Positions 40,518 through 49,311 of a stretch of DNA of 64,000 nucleotides are shown one piece after another. Positions within the stretch are counted from its first letter, which is position 1. Each line of letters begins with the position of its first letter. Under the pieces are notes generated by a model. That model saw only the letters and a program-made list of their open reading frames with translations, had not been told where the DNA came from and did not search any database. The stretch is taken from NCBI GenBank assembly GCA_947427385.1, contig CANEHT010000002.1:62001-126000 (forward strand), given 5' to 3'. Source of the stretch: an uncultured Clostridia bacterium. Its GTDB lineage: Bacteria; Bacillota; Clostridia; Lachnospirales; CAMVHY01. Both the position numbers and the translations under genes were made by a program.

Positions 40518-41294
40518 TTGTTCAATTATAAAGTTGAGATATGCGGCTTAAATACCGCTGATATCCCTATCCTTTCCGCTCATGAAAAAAATGTACTTCT
40601 GCAAAAAATTTTAGCCGGTGATAAATTAGCTCGTGAAAAATTTATCTACTGTAACCTCCGATTAGTCCTAAGCGTTATCCAACGTTTTACTAATCGTCGT
40701 GAAACTCTCGACGATATCTTCCAAATAGGTTGCGTCGGTTTGATAAAAGCTATCGATAATTTCGATATTAATCTTGGTGTACAATTCTCAACTTATGCAG
40801 TCCCAATGATTATCGGTGAAATTCGCCGCCATCTCCGTGATAATAATTCAATTCGTGTTAGTCGTTCCCTCAAAGATATTGCATATAAAGCGCTACAGGC
40901 AAAAGAAATGTTGACAAAAAAAGATTCAAAAGAACCAACAATAAATGAAATTGCAAAAGAGTGTAATCTCCCAAAAGATGAAATAATTCATGCGATTGAA
41001 GCGATACAAGAACCACTCTCACTTTTTGAGCCAGTTTATAAAGATGGCGGCGACACAATTTTTGTCATGGACCAATTGAGTGATATGAAAAATTCTGATG
41101 AGAATTGGCTCGATAATCTTTCATTAAATGAAGGGATAAAAAAATTAGGATTGCGTGAGAAATTGATTTTACATCTAAGATTTTTTGAAGGCAAGACACA
41201 AACAGAAGTTGCAGAAGAAATTGGGATAAGTCAAGCACAAATTTCACGATTAGAAAAAAACGCATTGCTCAATATCAAAAAAAATATTTCATAG
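40518..41294 (+). CDS. sigG: RNA polymerase sigma-G factor (late forespore)
   Basis: This 258-residue SigG directs late forespore transcription (SASPs, germination genes). The start KVEICGLNTADIPIL is the sigma-G hallmark. Region 2 has LRLVLSVIQRFTNR, DDIFQIGCVGLIKAIDNFD, FSTYAVPMIIGEIRRHLRD; region 3 has RVSRSLKDIAYKAL; region 4.2 has TQTEVAEEIGISQAQISRLE. The frame is open upstream, but TTG 40518 is the start: GGAGGA (40504-40509) lies 8 nt before it and the protein then begins MFNYKVEICG. sigE is not within 200 nt upstream, unlike the Bacillus spoIIG-spoIIIG order. Composite element C follows. Confidence 0.96.
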   Translation: MFNYKVEICGLNTADIPILSAHEKNVLLQKILAGDKLAREKFIYCNLRLVLSVIQRFTNRRETLDDIFQIGCVGLIKAIDNFDINLGVQFSTYAVPMIIGEIRRHLRDNNSIRVSRSLKDIAYKALQAKEMLTKKDSKEPTINEIAKECNLPKDEIIHAIEAIQEPLSLFEPVYKDGGDTIFVMDQLSDMKNSDENWLDNLSLNEGIKKLGLREKLILHLRFFEGKTQTEVAEEIGISQAQISRLEKNALLNIKKNIS

Positions 41295-41305
41295 TTAAAT
41301 AACTT

Positions 41306-41450
41306 TAAAACCGTTCTTTTTTTATAAAAAAAGAACCCAAAAAATTTTATAAAAAACGGGGTACGCAAAATTCTTTTGTTAAAGTTCTTTCATGAAACGG
41401 CTTCAAAGAAGCCGCTTATGTTTCTTTTCTTTCAAGAGAAGAAAGAATTT
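41306..41450. repeat. Composite palindromic intergenic element, copy C
   Basis: It has the same orientation as copy B. Its outer arm is a GTTCTTTTTTTATAAAAAAAGAAC hairpin, the central hairpin is degenerate (GTACGCAAAATTC), GTTAAAGTTCTTTCATGA is conserved, and the CGGCTTC/GAAGCCG module and TTCTTTTCTTTCAAGAGAAGAAAG follow. It lies between convergent sigG and tcdA and overlaps the tcdA stop by 2 bp. Confidence 0.8.
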
Positions 41451-42144
41451 ATGTTTCATAATCAATTATTTGATTTACAATTGCCGAAGCGATAAAGAGT
41501 CCGGCAACAGATGGAACAAAAGATATGCTAGAAATTAATTTTTTTTCTGAAGTTAAAATTTTTTTAGGTTGCTCAGTTGAATAGCAAACTTGTAAACTTT
41601 TCACACCATATTTTTTTAGTTCACGCCGCATAATTTTCGCAAGCGGACAATATTTAGTTTTATAAATATCATCAAGTTTTAGCGACAACGGATTAATTTT
41701 ATTCCCCGTCCCCATACAACTTATTATGGGGATTTTTAATTTTTTTGCCGCGAGAATGATTTGAATTTTTGACGAAACAGTATCTACCGCATCAACGGCA
41801 TAAGTAAAATTTTTATCAAATATCTCAAAAATATTTTGGGCATTGACAAATTTATTTATAACTGTAACTTTTGCGTCAAAATTTATTTCCAGCACACGCC
41901 GTTTCATCACATCAATTTTAAATTGCCCAATAGTATTTACATTTGCACAAATATGACGATTTATGTTGCTCACATCAATTTTGTCATTGTCTACGAATGT
42001 AAGGTTGGAGATTTGACAGCGCGCAAGTGCTTCGGCAACATATGAACCGACGCCGCCAATTCCAAATATAATAATGGAGCTGTTTTTCAGCAGCTCCATA
42101 TTTTTTTTGCCAATTAACAGCTCGGTTCGAATAAATTGGTTCAA
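41449..42144 (-). CDS. tcdA: tRNA threonylcarbamoyladenosine dehydratase (TcdA/CsdL)
   Basis: This 231-residue E1-like ThiF-family protein cyclises t6A37 in tRNA to ct6A. It has the ATP-binding GIGGVGSYVAEALARC, the VDNDKIDVSNINRH motif with the catalytic arginine/asparagine, and TYAVDAVDTVSSK. The middle DDIYKTKYCPLAKIMRRELKK segment is typical of TcdA rather than ThiF or MoeB, and no ubiquitin-like partner gene is nearby. It lies 2 nt downstream of rqcH. Confidence 0.88.
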   Translation of the reverse strand: MNQFIRTELLIGKKNMELLKNSSIIIFGIGGVGSYVAEALARCQISNLTFVDNDKIDVSNINRHICANVNTIGQFKIDVMKRRVLEINFDAKVTVINKFVNAQNIFEIFDKNFTYAVDAVDTVSSKIQIILAAKKLKIPIISCMGTGNKINPLSLKLDDIYKTKYCPLAKIMRRELKKYGVKSLQVCYSTEQPKKILTSEKKLISSISFVPSVAGLFIASAIVNQIIDYET

Positions 42145-42146
42145 AT

Positions 42147-43772
42147 TTAGTCATCCTTTTTCAATTCTTCAATCAATTTTTGATTTGGTGACGCAAAAAT
42201 CGTTTTATAATTCTCATAAATAACCATTCCGGGTTTTGCACCAGAAGTTTTTTTGACAAATTTTTTTTTCGTATAATCAACTGCAACATTGCTTGACTCA
42301 AATGCTTTGCTGTAAAACGCACAAATATTTGCGGCCTCACTCAAAGTTTTTTCACTCACATCATTTTTTTCACATTTAATTATGACATGCGAACCAGGAA
42401 TATTTTTAACATGTAGCCAAAAATCATTTGGCCGCGCAAATTTAAACGTCAAAAAATCATTTTGAATATTATTTTTGCCGACATAAATATCAAATCCGTC
42501 AGACGAAACAAAATGTAGCGGTAAAGATTTTTGAATTTGCTTTGACTTTTTTGGCTTATGCAAAATTTTTTGCTGATACAATTCCAAACGTATTTCAGCG
42601 AGGTCAGCCTTATTTTGACAGAGACGTAAATTTTGCAAAACGGTTTCAAGATATTTCAATTGTGCATTATTTTTGTCAAGCTGTTCAATCACAGCAACTT
42701 GTGTTCGTTTTTGACGATTATATTTTTTGAAATAAACTTGCGCATTTTCAACCGCCGTCAAATTTTTATCAAGTTTTATTTCCATTTTTGAATTGTTGTC
42801 ATAATAATTTTCTGCGATGAAAGAATCACAGCCTTTGGGAATTTGATAAGCATTTGCCATTAACAATTCGCCACAAAGTTTTAACATATCTTTATTTTTT
42901 GTTTGGTCAAGTGTTTGTGACTGAAGCTTAATTTTTTTCTCACAGCGCACAATATTATTTAAGATAATTTTCTGCAAATCTCCGGTTTGAATTTTATTTC
43001 TATCGGCGTAAAAATCTGCAATCGCTTGCGATATGCTCGCATATTTTACTTTTTTGTCATATTTTTTTAAATCAATTGCCGACAAAATAATCGGCGTATT
43101 TTTTTCATCAAAAATAATTTCGTTCACATAATTTTTATTTGCAATATCGCGGCGAATTTCAAAAAAAATATTTTTGTCGGCCGCAATTTCTTCACTGACA
43201 ACTGGACTTATTCCGTTCAAAAATTTATATAATGGCTCACCACAATTAAAAAATTGTTCGGCAGAAATTTTTGTCGGGTCAAATTTATTTTTATTCGGCG
43301 GCATTTCATATTGAAAATTCGGTAAAATTTGGCGTACAGAACTTTTTTCCGGTGGTATATGTTTTATCGCGTCGACAATTAAATTTTTATCGTCAACCAA
43401 AATTATATTGCTATGCTTGCCCATTATCTCAGCAATCAACTTATAAAAAGCAGTGTCGCCAATTCCGTTCACCGCTTTGATTTCAAAAATAATTATTCGG
43501 TCAAAATTCGGCTGAATTATATTTATTATCCGTGCATTTTGAATATGTTTGCGTAAAACCATACAAAATCTTTGTGGATTTTGCGCACTAATTTTGTTTC
43601 GCATTGTTAAATTTACTCGTGGACATGATGGATTTGCCGATAGCAACAATTTATTTTTGCCGATACTCAAAATAATTTCGTAACTTTCCGGCTGATGAAT
43701 TTTATTTATCGCGCTGCCAAGAATCTTTCCCCTTAACTCATTAATTAATGAAGATATAACTATTCCGTCCAC
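42147..43772 (-). CDS. rqcH: Ribosome quality control factor RqcH (NFACT/FbpA family)
   Basis: This 541-residue NEMF homologue binds stalled 60S-like 50S subunits and directs C-terminal alanine tailing. It has the N-terminal NFACT-N domain (MDGIVISSLINELRG, RVNLTMRNKI, PQRFCMVLRKHIQNA), helix-hairpin segments, a coiled coil around residues 250-400, and the C-terminal NFACT-R domain (FVSSDGFDIYVGKNNIQND, FWLHVKNIPGSHVII, VDYTKKKFVKK, PGMVIY). The family has also been called fibronectin-binding protein A. Its length is slightly below the usual 570. Confidence 0.93.
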   Translation of the reverse strand: MDGIVISSLINELRGKILGSAINKIHQPESYEIILSIGKNKLLLSANPSCPRVNLTMRNKISAQNPQRFCMVLRKHIQNARIINIIQPNFDRIIIFEIKAVNGIGDTAFYKLIAEIMGKHSNIILVDDKNLIVDAIKHIPPEKSSVRQILPNFQYEMPPNKNKFDPTKISAEQFFNCGEPLYKFLNGISPVVSEEIAADKNIFFEIRRDIANKNYVNEIIFDEKNTPIILSAIDLKKYDKKVKYASISQAIADFYADRNKIQTGDLQKIILNNIVRCEKKIKLQSQTLDQTKNKDMLKLCGELLMANAYQIPKGCDSFIAENYYDNNSKMEIKLDKNLTAVENAQVYFKKYNRQKRTQVAVIEQLDKNNAQLKYLETVLQNLRLCQNKADLAEIRLELYQQKILHKPKKSKQIQKSLPLHFVSSDGFDIYVGKNNIQNDFLTFKFARPNDFWLHVKNIPGSHVIIKCEKNDVSEKTLSEAANICAFYSKAFESSNVAVDYTKKKFVKKTSGAKPGMVIYENYKTIFASPNQKLIEELKKDD

Positions 43773-43847
43773 TATTCTTCAGCTCCAACTTAAACGTATA
43801 AAAAAAATAGATACGGCTAATAATATAGAAAAAGTGAGGTGTTAATT

Positions 43848-44012
43848 ATGAGTAAATTTTCTACCGGTTTAATGATGGGTACAATTTTAAGCGCGACCGG
43901 TTTAATGTTAATGCTAAGTGATAAAAAAAGTCGCGCTAACTTCGAAAATAAAAGTAGTAAATTATTAAACAAAACTTCCGACGTAATGAATGACGTCGTT
44001 AATTCGCTTTAA
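43848..44012 (+). CDS. Small YtxH-like membrane protein
   Basis: This 54-residue ORF starts at ATG 43848 with a good GAGGTG site. Residues 1-22 (MSKFSTGLMMGTILSATGLM) are glycine/methionine-rich hydrophobic, followed by SDKKSRANFENKSSKLLNK and an amphipathic end, like short YtxH/gas-vesicle-like stress proteins. The 3' end overlaps the convergent degV by 14 bp. It is divergent from rqcH. No function can be stated. Confidence 0.65.
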   Translation: MSKFSTGLMMGTILSATGLMLMLSDKKSRANFENKSSKLLNKTSDVMNDVVNSL

Positions 44013-44874
44013 ATTTTTTTACCGCTGCTACTGCTAAAACTGTCGGACCAATATGCGAACCAATAATAACTCCAATTTTTATTGGCGGTAAATTTATTTT
44101 TATGCCAAAATTATTTTGCAAATTATTTATTATTTCAACTGCTTCATCATACGCACATGAATGCACAACAACATATTCATACTCATCTTTTTGAGTTTGC
44201 TCGGCAATTAATCTAGTAATTTCCTCGACAGCTTTTTTACGACCACGAACTTTTGAATGCGGATAAAGTTCACCATCTTTTAATTCAATTACCGGTTTAA
44301 TATTTAGAAGGCCACCAAGAATTGATGAAACTTTTCCAATACGTCCACCTTTTTGTAGATATTCAAGTGAGTTTACAGTGCAAAATAATTTTGAATCTGA
44401 TTTAGTACTATTAAGGAAGTCGGCTATTTCAAAAATTGAGTAGCCGGCTTCTTTCATCTTATATGCTTCTAATATCAAAAGTCCCTCACCCATTGTTGCC
44501 TGCATTGAATCGATAAGAATGATATTAGAATTGGGAAAATCTTTTTTTAAGTCTTCAACTAAATTGCTAACCATTGCGAAGACGCCACTAAATTTTGCCG
44601 TCATTGCAATATAAATGATATCCAAATTTTTTTCGAGATAGCTACGGAAAAAGTTCTCAAACTCAATCATAGTAGGGAATGAAGTTTTAGGGAATAAATT
44701 TTTATCGGCAATAAGTCGATCGTAGAAATCATCAACTGAAATATCGATACGTTCACGTAAATGATTTTTACCATCGAGACAAGTATAGAAAGGAATGATA
44801 TCGACATCAATTTGTTTTAACAAATCGTTAGGGATATCACAGCAACTGTCAGCCAATATTTTAAAATTATTCAT
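43999..44874 (-). CDS. DegV-family fatty-acid-binding protein
   Basis: This 291-residue DegV protein starts FKILADSCCDIPNDLL (ADSxxDI motif) and contains KTSFPTMIEFENFF with the Thr-Ser fatty-acid carboxylate contact, TAKFSGVFAMV, SLEYLQKGGRIG and IGVIIGSHIGPTVLAV. Family members (FakB) bind a fatty acid and hand it to FakA, whose gene lies at 30159. It follows yggT by 18 nt in the sepF-yggT-degV run. Confidence 0.92.
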   Translation of the reverse strand: MNNFKILADSCCDIPNDLLKQIDVDIIPFYTCLDGKNHLRERIDISVDDFYDRLIADKNLFPKTSFPTMIEFENFFRSYLEKNLDIIYIAMTAKFSGVFAMVSNLVEDLKKDFPNSNIILIDSMQATMGEGLLILEAYKMKEAGYSIFEIADFLNSTKSDSKLFCTVNSLEYLQKGGRIGKVSSILGGLLNIKPVIELKDGELYPHSKVRGRKKAVEEITRLIAEQTQKDEYEYVVVHSCAYDEAVEIINNLQNNFGIKINLPPIKIGVIIGSHIGPTVLAVAAVKKFKAN

Positions 44875-44892
44875 AAAGAAATCCTCCTTGCA

Positions 44893-45174
44893 TTACAAAA
44901 ATTTTAAAAAAAGTTTTACCACGACATTTTTTAAAATTTCTATTACAAAACAAACTAAGATAGGAGAGAAATCAATAAAAGTTTTACCAAGAAATGTTTT
45001 ATCTAATAGATTACGAGCAGGAGCGAGTAAAAATTCCGTTAGCTCATAGATAATATTTGAAAAAGAATTTGTACTTCCAAGGACTAAAAGCCGTGACATT
45101 ATAACTCGAATAAATATTAAAAATTCGAGTAGCCTTAAGAAAAATAATATTGAACGTAAAAGAGTAAATGCCAT
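44893..45174 (-). CDS. YggT-family membrane protein
   Basis: This 93-residue protein has hydrophobic helices at both ends and the central YELTEFLLAPARNLL segment (usually LTEPxLxPxRxxxP) followed by FIDFSPILVCFVIEIL, the YggT signature. It is conserved next to sepF in the division cluster of Bacillota, Actinomycetota and cyanobacteria. It lies 12 nt downstream of sepF. Confidence 0.9.
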   Translation of the reverse strand: MAFTLLRSILFFLRLLEFLIFIRVIMSRLLVLGSTNSFSNIIYELTEFLLAPARNLLDKTFLGKTFIDFSPILVCFVIEILKNVVVKLFLKFL

Positions 45175-45186
45175 TACAAAACACCT

Positions 45187-45648
45187 TTACTTAAAAGATG
45201 ATGAAACCCATGGCAAAATTAAACCGTTAGCCTTTAATTCTTCCTTAAACTCGCCAGTTATATTTACATTTGCAGGTGCAACAATAAAAATATCAGTAGA
45301 GACACGTTGGATATCGCCGTCAATTGCATAAGCTGCGCCACCAAGAAAATCTGCAATACGTTGAGCATTAGCACGGTCAACACCTTCAAGATTAATGATA
45401 CAAGTTTTATTTTGTTTGATATAGTCGCAAGCGGAAGCTGCATCATCGACATCAGTTGGATAAGTTATTACGACTTGCATTTGGATATTTGTATTAATGC
45501 TGACAACTTTTGCATTATTACGTTTAGGACGGAAAGTTGCGATATTACCAAATTCTTTTGGTGCCTCGTCAACAGTTTCCGTCATTTCGTCATCCTCATC
45601 AAATTCCTCACCACGAATGTAATTATAAACTTTGTCAAGAAGTTTCAT
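45187..45648 (-). CDS. sepF: Cell division protein SepF
   Basis: This 153-residue FtsZ-anchoring protein has the N-terminal amphipathic membrane-binding helix (MKLLDKVYNYIRG), an acidic linker, and a C-terminal domain beginning MQVVITYPTDVDDAASACDYIKQ and continuing IINLEGVDRANAQRIADFLGGAAYAIDGDIQRVSTDIFIVAP, the conserved dimerisation and FtsZ-binding core. It is first gene of a three-gene run behind a near-consensus promoter. Confidence 0.96.
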   Translation of the reverse strand: MKLLDKVYNYIRGEEFDEDDEMTETVDEAPKEFGNIATFRPKRNNAKVVSINTNIQMQVVITYPTDVDDAASACDYIKQNKTCIINLEGVDRANAQRIADFLGGAAYAIDGDIQRVSTDIFIVAPANVNITGEFKEELKANGLILPWVSSSFK

Positions 45649-45690
45649 AATAATCCCACCTTAAAAAATACTCATAAATTTTACTGAGCA

Positions 45691-45719
45691 ATTATACACT
45701 TAAAAAAAGAAATAGTCAA
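45691..45719 (-). promoter_or_regulatory. Sigma-A promoter of sepF-yggT-degV
   Basis: On the minus strand TTGACT (45714-45719), exactly 17 nt and a perfect TATAAT (45691-45696) are present. Confidence 0.8.
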
Positions 45720-45827
45720 CAAAATTTTTTATGTCAATAAAAAAATTAATGCTGATTAAAAAATACGTGAAAAAAATTTTACAATTAATTTTGCAAAAAA
45801 AGTTTTATTTCGGTAGAAAACTTTTGT

Positions 45828-45833
45828 TATAAT
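45828..45833 (+). promoter_or_regulatory. -10 element before glgB
   Basis: A perfect TATAAT lies 28 nt before the GTG start; the -35 is poor. Confidence 0.4.
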
Positions 45834-45861
45834 TCAATTAAAAAATATAGAGGTGTTTGAT

Positions 45862-48048
45862 GTGGAAGAAAATGAACTCAAAAAAATAGTGGACTCTGAA
45901 CATCATAATCCACATAATTTTTTAGGAATACATCAAGAAATTTTGAACTCAAAACCAGTGGTAATCGTAAGATGTTTTTTACCGCGTGCGCAAAAAGTTT
46001 CCGTCATTGATACAAATTTAAAAAAATATCCAATGGAAAAAATAGATGACGCCGGCGTTTTTCAAGTTAATATCGGTAATAAAAAAATTTTTGACTACCA
46101 ACTTGAAGTTACTGATTATGATGGCAATACGCAAAAAATTTTTGACCCATATTCATTTGAACCAGTAATTTCTGATTTCGATTTATTTTTATTCGGCGAG
46201 GGTAATCATTACAAAATTTTTGACAAACTTGGCGCACATCCATTACAAATAAAAAATGTGAGCGGCGTAAATTTTGCAGTGTGGGCGCCTAATGCAAAAC
46301 GTGTCAGTGTCATCGGCGATTTTAATAATTGGGATGGTCGCCAAAATCCAATGCGTGCACGTAAAAACTCTGGCGTTTGGGAATTATTTATTCCCGGCCT
46401 GAAAAATTTCGATAAATATAAATTTGAAATCAAAACACAGGAAAATTATATTTTGAAAAAATCTGACCCATACGGAAATTTTGCACAACTTCGTCCCGAT
46501 AATGCGTCAGTGATATTTGACATCAATAAATATAAATGGAATGACGCTGCGTGGCGTAGTTTGCGTACAAAAAATCCGCCAACTTCCGGCCCAATAAATA
46601 TCTACGAAGTTCATTTGGGTTCGTGGAAAAGAATCGTTGAGGAAGATAATCGTTTCTTGACGTACAGAGAATTTGCCGATGAAATCGTACCGTACATAAA
46701 AAAAATGAACTACACTCATATCGAATTAATGCCAATCGCTGAACATCCATTCGATGGCTCATGGGGCTACCAAGTTACAGGTTATTATGCCGTTACAAGT
46801 CGATATGGAACGCCAGAAAATTTTATGTATTTAGTTGACAAATGCCATCAAAATAATATTGGTGTCATTCTCGATTGGGTTCCCGCACATTTCCCAAAAG
46901 ATGAACACGGTTTAGCACACTTTGATGGCACCGCATTGTATGAACATGCTGACCCACGTATGGGTGAACATCCCGATTGGGGTACATTAATTTTTAATTA
47001 CGGACGCTGTGAAGTAAAAAACTTTTTGATTGCAAATGCACTTTTTTGGATTGAAAAATTTCATATTGATGGCTTACGCGTTGACGCTGTCGCTTCCATG
47101 ATTTATTTGGATTACAGTAAAAAAGAAGGTCAATGGTTGCCAAATAAATTTGGCGGAAATGAAAATCTCGATGCAATCGAATTTATGAAACATATGAATT
47201 CAGTTATCTGTGGAAAATATCCTGAAATTTTAATGATTGCGGAAGAATCAACGGCTTGGCCTGGTGTTTCACGACCTGTCGAGCAAAATGGTTTAGGCTT
47301 TAATTTAAAATGGAATATGGGGTGGATGAACGACTTTCTTACATATATGCAAAAAGATCCGATTCACAGAAAATTTCATCATAACAATTTGACATTCAGT
47401 ATGATTTACGCCTATACTGAAAATTTTATTTTGGTACTTTCACACGATGAAGTTGTGCACGGCAAAGGTTCACTTATAAGTAAAATGCCGGGAGATTTAT
47501 GGCAAAAATTTGCGAACTTACGCGTTGCTTTTGGATTTATGATAGGGCATCCAGGTAAAAAATTATCATTTATGGGAAATGAATTCGCGCAATTTGATGA
47601 ATGGAATGAGAATAAGAGTTTGGATTGGCATCTATTAAATTTTGAGAGCCATGAAAAATTTCAAACATATATAAAAGATTTGAACGAAATTTATTGCAAT
47701 GAAAAAACTTTATCGTACGACGATTTTACTAACAATGGATTTGAATGGATTGACTGTAATGATTCCGACCGTAGTGTCATATCTTTTATGCGCAAAGGCA
47801 AAAATCCAAACGATATAATAATTTTCGTTTGCAATTTCACACCCGTTCCACTTTTAACTCATCGAATCGGTGTTCCATTCCCCGGCATATATAAAGAAAT
47901 TTTAAACAGTGATGATTTAAAATACGGCGGTAGCGGAATAGTTAACTCAAACATCATTCAAAGTGAGAAAATAGAATGGAATTGGCGACAGAATAGTATT
48001 GGATTAAAAATTCCACCGCTCGGCGTTTCAATTATAAAACTTTGCTGA
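45862..48048 (+). CDS. glgB: 1,4-alpha-glucan (glycogen) branching enzyme
   Basis: This 728-residue GH13 enzyme introduces alpha-1,6 branches into glycogen. A CBM48-type N-terminal region (NPHNFLGIHQE; GVNFAVWAPNAKRVSVIGDFNNWDG) precedes the barrel with YEVHLGSWKR, IELMPIAEHPFDGSWGYQVTGYYA, DWVPAHFPKDEHGLAHFDGT, the nucleophile Asp in GLRVDAVASM, the acid/base Glu in IAEESTAWPG and LSHDEVVHGKGS. GTG 45862 follows AGAGGTG; the upstream GTG at 45853 lies in the ribosome site. glgA is 7 kb away, so the glycogen genes are scattered. Spore formers often store glycogen before sporulation. Confidence 0.96.
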   Translation: MEENELKKIVDSEHHNPHNFLGIHQEILNSKPVVIVRCFLPRAQKVSVIDTNLKKYPMEKIDDAGVFQVNIGNKKIFDYQLEVTDYDGNTQKIFDPYSFEPVISDFDLFLFGEGNHYKIFDKLGAHPLQIKNVSGVNFAVWAPNAKRVSVIGDFNNWDGRQNPMRARKNSGVWELFIPGLKNFDKYKFEIKTQENYILKKSDPYGNFAQLRPDNASVIFDINKYKWNDAAWRSLRTKNPPTSGPINIYEVHLGSWKRIVEEDNRFLTYREFADEIVPYIKKMNYTHIELMPIAEHPFDGSWGYQVTGYYAVTSRYGTPENFMYLVDKCHQNNIGVILDWVPAHFPKDEHGLAHFDGTALYEHADPRMGEHPDWGTLIFNYGRCEVKNFLIANALFWIEKFHIDGLRVDAVASMIYLDYSKKEGQWLPNKFGGNENLDAIEFMKHMNSVICGKYPEILMIAEESTAWPGVSRPVEQNGLGFNLKWNMGWMNDFLTYMQKDPIHRKFHHNNLTFSMIYAYTENFILVLSHDEVVHGKGSLISKMPGDLWQKFANLRVAFGFMIGHPGKKLSFMGNEFAQFDEWNENKSLDWHLLNFESHEKFQTYIKDLNEIYCNEKTLSYDDFTNNGFEWIDCNDSDRSVISFMRKGKNPNDIIIFVCNFTPVPLLTHRIGVPFPGIYKEILNSDDLKYGGSGIVNSNIIQSEKIEWNWRQNSIGLKIPPLGVSIIKLC

Positions 48049-48057
48049 AAATAAGTT

Positions 48058-48187
48058 TAAAATCTTACTTTTCTTGTAAGAAAAGTAACAAAAGAACTTT
48101 AACAAAAAATCTTTACGCGAATGCGTAAAGATTTTTATATTAAAGTTTTTTTTGGTTCTTTTTTTTTCAAAAAAAAGAACGGTTTTT
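48058..48187. repeat. Composite palindromic intergenic element, copy D
   Basis: It is oriented like copy A: TTACTTTTCTTGTAAGAAAAGTAA, CAAAAGAACTTTAACAAAAAA, central ATCTTTACGC/GCGTAAAGAT hairpin, a degenerate TTAAAGTTTTTTT and an outer GGTTCTTTTTTTTTC..AAAAAGAACGG arm like that of copy C. It lies between convergent glgB and prfB. Confidence 0.83.
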
Positions 48188-48197
48188 CTTTTTTATT

Positions 48198-49299
48198 TTA
48201 AGCAAATAAAGTTAAATAAGCATTTATAAACAAATTGATATCGCCATCCATAACTGCTCGAACGTTACCCGTTTCAACATTTGTACGATGGTCTTTGACT
48301 AAATTATACGGATGAAATACATAAGTACGAATTTGACTGCCCCACGCAATTTCTTTTTGTTGGCCACGTATACCTTCCAATTTTGCGCGCTGCTCATCAA
48401 TTTTCATTGACAATAATTTTGCCCTAAGCATATTCATTGCGAACTCACGATTTTGTATTTGCGAGCGCTCATTTTGACACTGAACAACAATTCCTGTCGG
48501 CAAATGTGTAATACGAATTGCGGAATCAGTTGTATTTACATGTTGGCCGCCCGCACCACTCGAACGATAAGTATCAACGCGTATCTCGTCCTCCGCAATT
48601 TTTATTTCAATTTCATCATTTATTTCCGGCATAACTTCGCATGAAGCAAAAGATGTATGACGGCGCCCCGACGCATCAAATGGTGAAATTCGGATAAGTC
48701 GATGCACACCGCGCTCACTTTTCAAATATCCGTACGCATTGTCGCCTTTAACTTCAAACGTAACTGATTTAATACCGGCTTCCTCGCCCGGCAAATAATC
48801 CATAACTTTAAATGAAAAATTATTTTTATCGCACCACTTGCCATACATTCGAAAGAGCATATCGACCCAATCACATGCTTCGGTTCCACCCGCACCAGAA
48901 TGTAAAGAAACAATTGCATTATTAAAATCATATTCACCGCTCAATAAATTTGATATACGAAAAGATTCAAATTCGCTGACAAATTTATTTTTAGCGGATT
49001 TAATTTCGGACAAAAGACTTAAATCATTTTCCTGTTCGGCCAATTCAATAAATGCAAAAATATCTTGACATTGATTATAAAGTGATTCAAAATTTAATAT
49101 TTTAATTTCGAGCTGTTTTTTTTGTTTTGTAAGCGCTTGCGACTTTTTTATATCGCTCCAAATTTCCGGCTGACATAATTCAGTCTCAAGACTTTGCAAT
49201 TTTAATTTAAGCGTATCGATGTCAAAGAGATCGCCCCATATCGTCCAATTTTTTTTTGTACTCATTCATTTGCGCATAGATTTCATCGAGTTCGAACAA
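48198..49299 (-). CDS. prfB: Peptide chain release factor 2, with programmed +1 frameshift
   Basis: RF2 recognises UAA/UGA stop codons. The first frame starts at TTG 49299 (GAGG 8 nt upstream) and encodes 25 codons (FELDEIYAQMNEY...GRSL), then meets an in-frame TGA at codon 26 (49224-49222) in the context CTTTGAC, preceded by a GGGG stretch. A +1 shift continues with DIDTLKLKLQSLE to 48198. Both the site and codon position are those of the classic autoregulatory prfB frameshift. The main body has RISPFD-type and SSGAGGQHVNTTDSAIRITH motifs, the GGQ loop catalysing hydrolysis. An apparent uninterrupted start at 49265 is an out-of-frame artefact. It follows secA by 12 nt. Confidence 0.93.
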
Positions 49300-49311
49300 A
49301 ATTTTCACCTC

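Noticed and set aside
45649-45861. Riboswitch before glgB or sepF
   Set aside because: The stretch contains promoters for both directions and AT-rich sequence but no recognisable aptamer pattern.
49198-49265. ATG 49265 as the prfB start
   Set aside because: The first 14 residues (STKKNWTIWGDLF) do not resemble RF2, there is no ribosome site, and the TTG 49299 frame with the CTTTGAC shift explains the gene fully.
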